A stretch of DNA of 64,000 nt. Source: Halarcobacter mediterraneus. Its GTDB lineage: Bacteria; Campylobacterota; Campylobacteria; Campylobacterales; Arcobacteraceae. The notes below the pieces were generated by a model, which saw only the letters and a program-made list of their open reading frames with translations, had not been told where the DNA came from and searched no databases. Shown piece by piece: positions 56,869 to 64,000 of this stretch. Each line of letters opens with the position of its first letter. The first letter of the stretch is position 1. The DNA is taken from the NCBI RefSeq assembly GCF_004116625.1, contig NZ_NXIE01000003.1, forward strand, positions 62,001 through 126,000, in the 5' to 3' direction. A program made the position numbers and the translations under genes.

Positions 56869-56950
56869 AAATGAAATTATAGTAACAAATAATACTATAA
56901 AAGTATTAATAAATAAAATTTTTTGATATTTTTACAATACTATATGTTAT

Positions 56951-56956
56951 TATAAT
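56951..56956 (+). promoter_or_regulatory. Probable FIST operon -10 element
   Basis: TATAAT lies 25 bases before the FIST gene ATG in an A/T-rich stretch. No clear -35 box. Confidence 0.45.
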
Positions 56957-56981
56957 TAAATATAAAAAAAAGAGTTTTATT

Positions 56982-58052
56982 ATGAAGAAAGTACAATATT
57001 TTGAAAATATGATTCATTTATTAAATTCAAAACTTGAATTTAGTAATAAATACCTTATTCTAGTAGCTGAAAACACAATATTTGATTTAGAACAATTAAA
57101 TAGTTTAAATATTGAATTTGTAGGGGCTATTGTCCCTGAAATAATATTTGATAACAAACATCTAAAAGAAGGTTTAGTTATTTATACCCTAAACCTAAAT
57201 AGTCAAATGAATTTAATTGAAGATATGAATAATATTGATTATTTAAAAAAAGAAAACTTTCATAAACACTCTTCTTTTATAATAATAGTTGATGGTCTAA
57301 GTAGTTATATTACAAAGTTTCTTGAGTCAACTTTTCAAGTTTTACCTTTAAACAGTAAAATTGTAGGAGGAGGAGCAGGGAAATCTACCTTAAAACAAGA
57401 GCCTATAATCTTTTCAAACTCTGGTATTTATCAAGATTCAGCCTTAGTTATATCAATGAATTTAAAACTTAATATTGCAGTAGAAAATGGTTGGCAATAT
57501 TTAGAGGGACCTTTTTTAGTTTCTTCCTGTGATAAAAACTGCCTTAAATCTTTAAATTTCTCAAAAGCTTTTAAAGCATATAAAGAAGTTATAGAAAAAG
57601 ATTGTAAAATAAAAATCACTAAAGATAATTTTCTTGATGTTTGTAAATCTTATCCCCTAGGAATTATTAAATTTGATGAAGAAATAATAGTAAGAGATCC
57701 TATATTTCTAGATGAAGATGAAAATATAATTTTAATTGGTGATATAGAACAAAACTCTACAATAAATATTTTAAAAGGAAATAAAGAGTATCTCTTAAAT
57801 GCTTCAAAAAATATTGTTAATAAAGCTTGTAAAAATATACAAAAAGATGATATTCAGGCTATTGCAATTTTTGATTGCATTTCAAGATCAACTTATTTAG
57901 GAAAAGATTTTGTTGAAGAACTTAACCATATAAAAAAACAAAGTAATGACAAACTCATTTTTGGAGCATTAAGTCTTGGGGAAATTGCAAATAATGGTAA
58001 TGAATATATAAATCTTTATAATAAAACTTGTGTAGTAGGTGTATTATGTTAG
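56982..58052 (+). CDS. FIST-domain sensor protein (NosP-like candidate)
   Basis: This 356-residue cytosolic protein has FIST_N (about 25-180, with IVGGGAGKSTL near 127) and FIST_C (about 200-345, with AIAIFDCISRSTYLG and LIFGALSLGEIANN). FIST proteins are ligand-sensing partners of signalling proteins. The NosP subgroup binds haem, senses nitric oxide and is encoded next to a histidine kinase, as is the case here (7-base overlap with the kinase gene). I cannot identify a haem ligand, so NO sensing is inference from gene order. The ribosome binding site is weak. Confidence 0.8.
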   Translation: MKKVQYFENMIHLLNSKLEFSNKYLILVAENTIFDLEQLNSLNIEFVGAIVPEIIFDNKHLKEGLVIYTLNLNSQMNLIEDMNNIDYLKKENFHKHSSFIIIVDGLSSYITKFLESTFQVLPLNSKIVGGGAGKSTLKQEPIIFSNSGIYQDSALVISMNLKLNIAVENGWQYLEGPFLVSSCDKNCLKSLNFSKAFKAYKEVIEKDCKIKITKDNFLDVCKSYPLGIIKFDEEIIVRDPIFLDEDENIILIGDIEQNSTINILKGNKEYLLNASKNIVNKACKNIQKDDIQAIAIFDCISRSTYLGKDFVEELNHIKKQSNDKLIFGALSLGEIANNGNEYINLYNKTCVVGVLC

Positions 58053-59473
58053 TTCAAAATTTAGCGATTGCTTTTAAATGTTATAGTGCTATTGGTAATT
58101 CATTTGATTTAAAAAAAATGATGTATGAAGTTTTAAAAGTTTTTGTTTCAGAAAGCTATTGTACGTATGGCTCTTATTGTATTAAGAATAAAGAATTTAG
58201 TTATTTTGGTAAAATTGATAAATTCTGTGCTGAGGATTATGATGAATATAAAAAAGAAATTAATTTTATTGAAGAAGAAGAAAAAGTAGTTATTATCATA
58301 AGACTAGAATATGGTTCAATTTTTCTTATTTCTAAAAATCTCGAAACTGATTATGGCTTTTTTATTTCAATGTTTGAAAGCTTAATAAAAAAATTAAATA
58401 TTAGTATAGATTCATGTATGAATGTACAAAAACTAAAAGAATTAAATCAGGCAAAAGATGATTTTCTAGCGAACATAAGTCATGAATTAAAAACTCCTCT
58501 AAACTCTATAAATTTGATTTCATCTGTTATGAAAAAGAATAAAGATAATTCTCTAAATGAAAGAAATCTAAAAAATATTGAAATCATAAATAGTAGTGGG
58601 AACTATTTATTAAATCTTATAAATGATATTTTAGATATATCTCGGTTAGAATCAGGAAGAACTACAGTTCACTATGAAAAAGTAAACCTAAAAGAGTCTT
58701 TAGAAGAAATTCAAAATATTTTTTTACCTCAATTAGAAGAAAAAGGTATAGATTTTATCTTTAACTTTGATGAAAATATCAAAGAAATTTACAGCGATAA
58801 TAATAAAATAAAACAAATAGTTAAAAACCTTCTAAGTAATGCAATAAAATTTGTAAATAAAGGCTATATAAAACTTAGCGTAAAAGATGAAGATAGCAAT
58901 ATAATGATTAGTGTAGAAGATAATGGTGTAGGAATTGCACAAGAAAAATTAGAACATATTTTTGATAGATTTAAACAAGCAGATAGTACTACTACAAGAA
59001 AATATGGCGGAACAGGCTTAGGATTATCAATATCTAAAGAATTATTAAAACTTTTGAATGGTTCAATATTTGTAAAAAGTAAGGAAAACATTGGTTCAAC
59101 TTTTTATGTAACTATTCCAAAAAATCTTAATGAATTAAAACATTTAGATGAACTTGATGTAATGAGAAACTATAAAAAAGAAGAAGTTCAAGAATCAAAA
59201 AAAGATATCTTAGTTTTCAACTCCAATGCCATAACTTTTTTTTCTTATGTTATGCATTTAAACAAGTTTTTTAATGTAAAGCAAATTAATCAATTAGATC
59301 AACTAAATGATATAGATATAGAAAATTTTGAAAAAATTATTGTTGATAAAAGTAGTATCGACCATACAATTTTTAATACTTTAAATGATAACTTCAATAA
59401 AAAATTATTTTTGATTGACAGAGACAAAAGTATTACAGAAACTATAAATGAATTAAAAAAGGATATATTATGA
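58046..59473 (+). CDS. Soluble histidine kinase coupled to the FIST protein
   Basis: This protein of about 475 residues has no membrane segment. About 125 N-terminal residues are unassigned (cysteine-containing, GAF-like in size). HisKA follows with His146 in NISHELKTPLNS, then an ATPase domain with EDNGVGIA and KYGGTGLGLSI, and a short receiver-like tail (about 390-475) with a changed acidic pair (LVFNSNA). I start it at ATG 58046 with AGG upstream; it overlaps the FIST gene. Kinase core and tail resemble the divergent kinase at 54927-56834. Confidence 0.88.
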   Translation: MLVQNLAIAFKCYSAIGNSFDLKKMMYEVLKVFVSESYCTYGSYCIKNKEFSYFGKIDKFCAEDYDEYKKEINFIEEEEKVVIIIRLEYGSIFLISKNLETDYGFFISMFESLIKKLNISIDSCMNVQKLKELNQAKDDFLANISHELKTPLNSINLISSVMKKNKDNSLNERNLKNIEIINSSGNYLLNLINDILDISRLESGRTTVHYEKVNLKESLEEIQNIFLPQLEEKGIDFIFNFDENIKEIYSDNNKIKQIVKNLLSNAIKFVNKGYIKLSVKDEDSNIMISVEDNGVGIAQEKLEHIFDRFKQADSTTTRKYGGTGLGLSISKELLKLLNGSIFVKSKENIGSTFYVTIPKNLNELKHLDELDVMRNYKKEEVQESKKDILVFNSNAITFFSYVMHLNKFFNVKQINQLDQLNDIDIENFEKIIVDKSSIDHTIFNTLNDNFNKKLFLIDRDKSITETINELKKDIL

Positions 59474-60573
59474 AAGATAAATTTTCAGTATTAATTATAG
59501 ATGATGTTCAAGAAAATATCTATTCTCTTGAACTTTTAATAGAAGAATTTAATGTGAATATATATTCTGCTTTAAATGCAAATGATGCAGTAAGTATCTT
59601 AATGAAGAATCCTGTTGACTTAATACTATGTGATATACAAATGCCTGATGTAGATGGTTTTCAATTTGCTGAATATATTAAAGGTATTGATAAATTAAAA
59701 GATATACCAATCATTTTTATTACAGGAATTTATGATAAAGATTCATATCAAAAAAAAGGTTATGATTTAGGTGCAATAGAATATATTTCAAAACCAATTG
59801 ATGATGTATTATTAACTTCTAAACTAAAGGCATATATTGAACTATTTAATAAAAATAAAGAAATAAGAAGTTCTCTTGACCAAGCAAATAAATTAGTTGT
59901 ACATAATACAAAAATGGCCAGTATTGGAGAAATGATAGGAGTTATATCACATCAATTAAAACAACCATTAAACGTTTTATCACTATATTGTGATGATATA
60001 AAGTTTTCATATGAACATGGTGAAATTGATGATGAAATAATAGAAGATTTTTCAGAAAATACAAAGAAACAGATACACTATATGAGAGATACTATTGATG
60101 GTTTTTTAAGTTTTTTTAATCCAGATAAAGATAAACACTCATTTGAAATAAAAAAAGTTATAGAAGCTACCTATGAATTATTAAAATCACAAATTGGCAA
60201 AAATAATGTTGATTTTGAGATGCAAATAGAATCTAATTTCTCCTTAAAAGGAGTAGAAATGGAGTTGTCTCAAGTACTTATAAATCTTATTACAAACTCT
60301 ATTCAAGCTTTTAATGAAAGAGAAATAGAAAATAGAAAGATTGAACTAATTACTTATAGTAAAGACAACAAAAATTATTTGATTATTACAGATAATGCGG
60401 GAGGAATAGAAGAAAATAATCTTGAAAAAATATTTGACCCTTACTATACAACAAAAGCAGAAGGAACAGGAATTGGCTTGTACATGGTAAAAATTGTTAT
60501 AAAAAATAGCTTTAATGGTAATTTAAAACTAGAAAACTCTAAAGAGGGTGTTAAATTTGTAATACAATTTTAA
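59470..60573 (+). CDS. Receiver-histidine kinase hybrid
   Basis: The protein has 367 residues: an N-terminal receiver (Asp11/Asp12, Asp55 in LILCDIQMPD, Lys in ISKPI), then a kinase with His161 in VISHQLKQPLN, N-box NLITNSIQAF and ATPase motifs DNAGGIE and GTGIGLYM. It starts 4 bases inside the previous gene (ATGA). An N-terminal receiver followed by a kinase suggests a relay: the FIST-associated kinase phosphorylates this protein, which in turn signals to another regulator. Confidence 0.88.
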   Translation: MKDKFSVLIIDDVQENIYSLELLIEEFNVNIYSALNANDAVSILMKNPVDLILCDIQMPDVDGFQFAEYIKGIDKLKDIPIIFITGIYDKDSYQKKGYDLGAIEYISKPIDDVLLTSKLKAYIELFNKNKEIRSSLDQANKLVVHNTKMASIGEMIGVISHQLKQPLNVLSLYCDDIKFSYEHGEIDDEIIEDFSENTKKQIHYMRDTIDGFLSFFNPDKDKHSFEIKKVIEATYELLKSQIGKNNVDFEMQIESNFSLKGVEMELSQVLINLITNSIQAFNEREIENRKIELITYSKDNKNYLIITDNAGGIEENNLEKIFDPYYTTKAEGTGIGLYMVKIVIKNSFNGNLKLENSKEGVKFVIQF

Positions 60574-60577
60574 TCAA

Positions 60578-62149
60578 CTATATTGGTTGGTTAAATTGTA
60601 ATGTAAACTCTATTTCAATACCAGCTTCAGTTTTTATGAAATTAACTGGATATGTTATATTTATAGAATACAATTCATTATTTAAAGTATCAATAAGTTT
60701 GAAAAACTCTAAAGGAGACTTAACAACTAAGTTAATAAGGTAGTTAAAAGTATTAAACTTATCTTTAGAACTTGATTTAAAATTTATAATAGTATTAGTA
60801 GGAAATAAAATCTTTAATTGTTCGGTTACTGCTATAATTGGCATAAATTCATTAGAGATATATACATCTTTATAGTTTTTAAAAGTATTACCTTTCATTT
60901 CCTTATGATATTTATTTGCTTTTATCAATGCTTTTAAAATAATATTTTCTTCTTTGAATTTAATATCAACATTTTCATAAGATTTTTTTAATTCAGGTTT
61001 AATAACCTTAATAAAAGTATCTTTTTTAAGCATATCCACATCTAATATAATATTATTTCTATCTAAAATAAATTCTCTTAATACAACATCATAAGGGATA
61101 GTTTCTAATGCTTCCAAAGCTTTAAATTCAATAATAGAATTACTTTTTATATGATTGGGAAGAATTATTTCTTTTATCTTTTCTACTTTTTTTTCTTCAA
61201 CTTTCTCTATTTTTTTCTCAATTCCTAACCATTTATTATATGGTAAAATAAAAAGACTTACTGTAAATAAAAAAAGAAATATAACTAAAGTTATTAGCAT
61301 ATTTCTAAAGGTATTTGTAGGTTTAGGTCTAGGTCTTATAAAACTTTTATTACTATGAGTACTTTTAGATAATTCATATAACTCTTCATCTACTGAAATA
61401 GGATGATAAGTTAAATCAATCATCAGATCACTACTCATTTGTGATATTTGTGCTTCAGTTAAATATCTTATATTATAAAGCAAAGAAACTTTTTCTATAA
61501 AAATATTTTTTCCCTGTTTATAAAATTCTTCAATTATATTTTTTACAAGCTCTTCTAATTCTAAAGCATAAACCTCATCATAAAGTTTTTGCCCAAGAAC
61601 CTCATTTTCATAAAATTTACTTTGTTTAATATCCTCAAAAGCAGTTAAAGTAAATCTTTTATTATAAATTATCTGCCCTGAATCATTCACAACTATACAA
61701 AAAGCTTGATTGTTAAAAAGTAAGACAACTAAATTATTATTACAAGGGTTTTGTTCTATATGTAAATTTAAAATATGATAAGCTGAAAAAATATAGTCAA
61801 TACCACACTTTTCAAAATAATTTCGTGTTTCAAACAAAGTATTTTTTGAAACAGCTATATTATAATCATTGTTTAAAGAAGTTACTACATAATCTCTTAA
61901 TTTAACTTCTTTTTTTCTCAATAATATTGTATCATCTGCAATTAAAAGAGTAGAGATATAAGTATTATTTATTTCCGAGGCATGGTTATTTAATTTTGTA
62001 GCAATATCTCTTCCTAAGATATCATCAGTTGCAATAAATGTAGAGCTATTAGTTTCAATAATTTCATCATTATTTAACTTTTTATAGTTAACTTTTAATT
62101 GGTTACTAAATTTTATTGCATTTATATATAATGATTCTTTTGAAAACAT
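60578..62149 (-). CDS. PilM/GspL-like single-pass membrane protein
   Basis: This 523-residue protein is not one I recognise by name. The first 270 residues are rich in strands of the actin-like PilM/GspL-cytoplasmic type (LLIADDTILL, NLVVLLFNNQAFCIVVNDSG). One membrane segment follows at about 284-303, then a periplasmic Lys/Glu/Val helix and an alpha-beta region resembling PilN/PilO or GspL C-terminal domains (SPLEFFKLIDTLNNELYSI). It would thus fuse cytoplasmic PilM-like and periplasmic PilN-like parts. ATG 62149 is preferred to TTG 62158. No pilus genes are adjacent; it follows DUF374 and miaB by 15 bases. Confidence 0.45.
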   Translation of the reverse strand: MFSKESLYINAIKFSNQLKVNYKKLNNDEIIETNSSTFIATDDILGRDIATKLNNHASEINNTYISTLLIADDTILLRKKEVKLRDYVVTSLNNDYNIAVSKNTLFETRNYFEKCGIDYIFSAYHILNLHIEQNPCNNNLVVLLFNNQAFCIVVNDSGQIIYNKRFTLTAFEDIKQSKFYENEVLGQKLYDEVYALELEELVKNIIEEFYKQGKNIFIEKVSLLYNIRYLTEAQISQMSSDLMIDLTYHPISVDEELYELSKSTHSNKSFIRPRPKPTNTFRNMLITLVIFLFLFTVSLFILPYNKWLGIEKKIEKVEEKKVEKIKEIILPNHIKSNSIIEFKALEALETIPYDVVLREFILDRNNIILDVDMLKKDTFIKVIKPELKKSYENVDIKFKEENIILKALIKANKYHKEMKGNTFKNYKDVYISNEFMPIIAVTEQLKILFPTNTIINFKSSSKDKFNTFNYLINLVVKSPLEFFKLIDTLNNELYSINITYPVNFIKTEAGIEIEFTLQFNQPI

Positions 62150-62164
62150 TTTGAGCAAAACCTC

Positions 62165-62779
62165 TTATTTCATAGCATTAACTAACATTTTTTCTCTTAT
62201 TAACTCTTTTGCCTCTTGAACATCTAAACTACTAATATCTAAAGGTTCTTGAATAAAAAATTCTAATTTACCAAAAGGCTTAGGGACTATAAACTTATCC
62301 CAAGAATTAAACTGCCAATATTTATTTGCTTTACAATTAAATATCAAAATTCTAGCATTACTCTTCTTTGATATTGCTACTATTCCATCTGCAACTGAAT
62401 GCCTAGGACCTTTTGGCCCGTCTGGAGTAATTGCAATATCATTATTATTTTTCAATTCTTTAAGTGCTCCAATTAAAGCTTTTGCACCACCTCTGGTACT
62501 TGAGCCCCTAATCGAGCCTATTCCTAAATACTCTACAGTTTTTGTTATAGCTTCTCCATCTTTGTGCTCACTAATCATAGCACTAACTCTACCAGATGGT
62601 TTTAATTTTTGATAATTAAAAGGTTGCATTAAAAGCTCACCATGCCAAAAAGCCACAATAAAAGACTCTTTATCATTTATTTTTGGATGATGAAACTCTT
62701 TTTTACTTGTAAAATATATAAATCTTACAAAAAGTTGTAAAAGAAAAGGAACAACTTTTGTAATCAAAAATAGTTTCAT
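62165..62779 (-). CDS. DUF374 lysophospholipid-acyltransferase-like protein
   Basis: This 204-residue protein has an N-terminal hydrophobic anchor and the DUF374 acyltransferase core: FIVAFWHGELLMQPF (with the catalytic His), GSSTRGGAKALIGALKE and ITPDGPKGPRHSVADG. The family is related to acyltransferases acting on lipids or lipid A. Its ATG directly abuts the miaB stop, so they are coupled. Confidence 0.85.
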   Translation of the reverse strand: MKLFLITKVVPFLLQLFVRFIYFTSKKEFHHPKINDKESFIVAFWHGELLMQPFNYQKLKPSGRVSAMISEHKDGEAITKTVEYLGIGSIRGSSTRGGAKALIGALKELKNNNDIAITPDGPKGPRHSVADGIVAISKKSNARILIFNCKANKYWQFNSWDKFIVPKPFGKLEFFIQEPLDISSLDVQEAKELIREKMLVNAMK

Positions 62780-64000
62780 TTATTTTACCAACTCACCTTT
62801 TAATGCAGTTCTTGTTGCATCAATAATTTTAACATCAACAATCTGCCCTAAAAGTTCATCACTACCTTTTATAAATACTTGACAGTAATTATCTGTAAAA
62901 CCTGCAATCTCACCATTAGGTTTAAGTGATTCAAATAAAACCTTAACAGTCTTTCCAATATTTTCACTCATTAATTCACTTTGATGAAGTTTATGTAACT
63001 CAATAACTTCTGTAAGTCTTGCACTTCCAATATCATCTGCAATTTCTAGGTCTTTGAATTCTAAAGCTTTTGTATTTGGTCTTGGAGAATATTTAAAATT
63101 AAATATTTGGTCAAATTTAACTTGTTTTATTACATCAATTGTATCTTCAAAATCCTCTTGAGTTTCCCCAGGGAAAGCCACAATTATATCTGTTGTAATT
63201 CTTACACCAGGAACCATATCTCTTATTTTTTTTGCTCTATTTAAAAACCACTCTTTTGTGTATCCTCTTTTCATCGCTTTTAAAACTTTTGTAGAACCAC
63301 TTTGTAAAGGCATATGAATACACTTAGATATTTTAGGGTTTCTTGCAAACTCTTCAATAAATTCATCATTCATATGCAATGGATGAGGAGAAGTAAATCT
63401 AATTCTTTCTAATCCATCTACTTTAGATACTTCTTGTAGAAGTTTAGTGAAACTTGTTCTCTCTCTTTTATCAGAGAACCTTCTACCATAAGAGTTTACA
63501 TTTTGTCCTAGTAAGGTTACTTCTTTAGCACCATTAGCTACATCTTTTTCAATTTGTGAAACAATCATTTCTGGAGGAATAGAGATTTCATCCCCTCTAG
63601 TTGCTGGAACAATACAATAAGTACACTCTTTATCACATCCTATTGAAATATTTACAGATGTTTTATATAAAGAGTGTGAAGAAGAAGCAAATTGATATGT
63701 TGAATCATCATAGTCTATATCAATTTCAACAGAACCTTTTTTATCTACAACATCTTTAATTTTTGAGATATTTCTTGCTCCTAAGACAAAGTCTACATAA
63801 GGAGCTCTTTTTATAATATCTTCTCCTAAGTGACTTGCAGTACAACCACATACACCGATTTTTGCATCTTTTTTCTTTTTTATATTAAACTGCCCTATTT
63901 CTGAAAATAGTTTTTGAACAGGCTTTTCTCTTACAGAACAGGTATTAATAATAATCAAATCAGCATCTTCCATTTGATCAGTTGTAGTATAATTTTTATG
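62780..64000 (-). CDS. miaB: tRNA-2-methylthio-N6-dimethylallyladenosine synthase (partial, 5' end outside window)
   Basis: This radical-SAM methylthiotransferase modifies A37 of tRNAs. The visible part starts in frame at the right edge with HKNYTTTDQMEDADLIIINTC, so the N-terminus of about 40 residues is missing. Auxiliary-cluster cysteines lie in INTCSVRE, GVCGCTAS and the radical-SAM motif CDKECTYC. A TRAM domain ends the protein (about the last 65 residues). It leads the operon with DUF374 and the PilM-like gene. Confidence 0.95.
   Translation of the reverse strand, partial: HKNYTTTDQMEDADLIIINTCSVREKPVQKLFSEIGQFNIKKKKDAKIGVCGCTASHLGEDIIKRAPYVDFVLGARNISKIKDVVDKKGSVEIDIDYDDSTYQFASSSHSLYKTSVNISIGCDKECTYCIVPATRGDEISIPPEMIVSQIEKDVANGAKEVTLLGQNVNSYGRRFSDKRERTSFTKLLQEVSKVDGLERIRFTSPHPLHMNDEFIEEFARNPKISKCIHMPLQSGSTKVLKAMKRGYTKEWFLNRAKKIRDMVPGVRITTDIIVAFPGETQEDFEDTIDVIKQVKFDQIFNFKYSPRPNTKALEFKDLEIADDIGSARLTEVIELHKLHQSELMSENIGKTVKVLFESLKPNGEIAGFTDNYCQVFIKGSDELLGQIVDVKIIDATRTALKGELVK

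Overview
This window is ordinary chromosomal DNA from an AT-rich member of the Campylobacterota, most likely an Arcobacter-group organism. I infer this from the very low GC content, the conserved order ndk-yceD-rpmF-plsX-fabH, a Cj0069-family protein, the abundance of kinases with an HQWRQPL-type phosphoacceptor box, and A/T-rich promoters with a clear TATAAT but weak -35 elements. Genus and species cannot be settled from the sequence alone. I see no phage, insertion sequence or CRISPR array, and no gene-free stretch longer than 300 bases.

Layout. 1-9.5 kb: a 2-methylcitrate (propionate) cluster, prpD / prpB-prpC-acnD-prpF, divergent from an unfamiliar helix-turn-helix regulator and a TetR gene. 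9.6-14 kb: an NnrS-like membrane protein behind a Crp/Fnr-type box, then a gene pair that closely resembles Vibrio LuxP with a LuxQ-like membrane kinase. 14-26.8 kb: housekeeping and transport genes on the minus strand (hemC, dnaX, murI, metNIQ, rho, a peroxiredoxin) plus a Cache-PAS-HD-GYP protein. 27-30.5 kb: ferredoxin, ndk, rpmF and fatty-acid initiation genes. 30.5-45.8 kb: a mixed accessory/metabolic region (AzlCD, a LapG-like protease, PabC/PabB, pyrB, a cis/trans fatty acid isomerase, argD, a TolC-family protein, pyk, MidA). 45.9-50.1 kb: a Cache chemoreceptor, thiS, yraN, a Y-family polymerase and two tRNAs.

50.2-60.6 kb is a dense signalling island with two units. The first is a 7TMR-DISM histidine kinase, a LuxI-fold acyltransferase-like protein and an OmpR-type response regulator, with repeated TGTGACATA boxes before the last two genes. 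The second is a FIST-domain sensor gene followed by a histidine kinase and a receiver-kinase hybrid, facing a divergent paralogous kinase and a receiver-PAS-coiled-coil protein. 60.6-64 kb carries a PilM/GspL-like membrane protein, a DUF374 acyltransferase and miaB, which runs off the right edge.

The main points of interest are: (i) a LuxP-like receptor whose remembered autoinducer-2 contact residues are all kept, paired with a kinase that lacks LuxQ's receiver domain; (ii) the possible LuxI-like signal module with its own tandem operator; (iii) a dnaX gene whose C-terminal part lies in the +1 frame; (iv) three genes that look leaderless; and (v) a kinase whose Shine-Dalgarno sequence would reach its start codon only through a hairpin.
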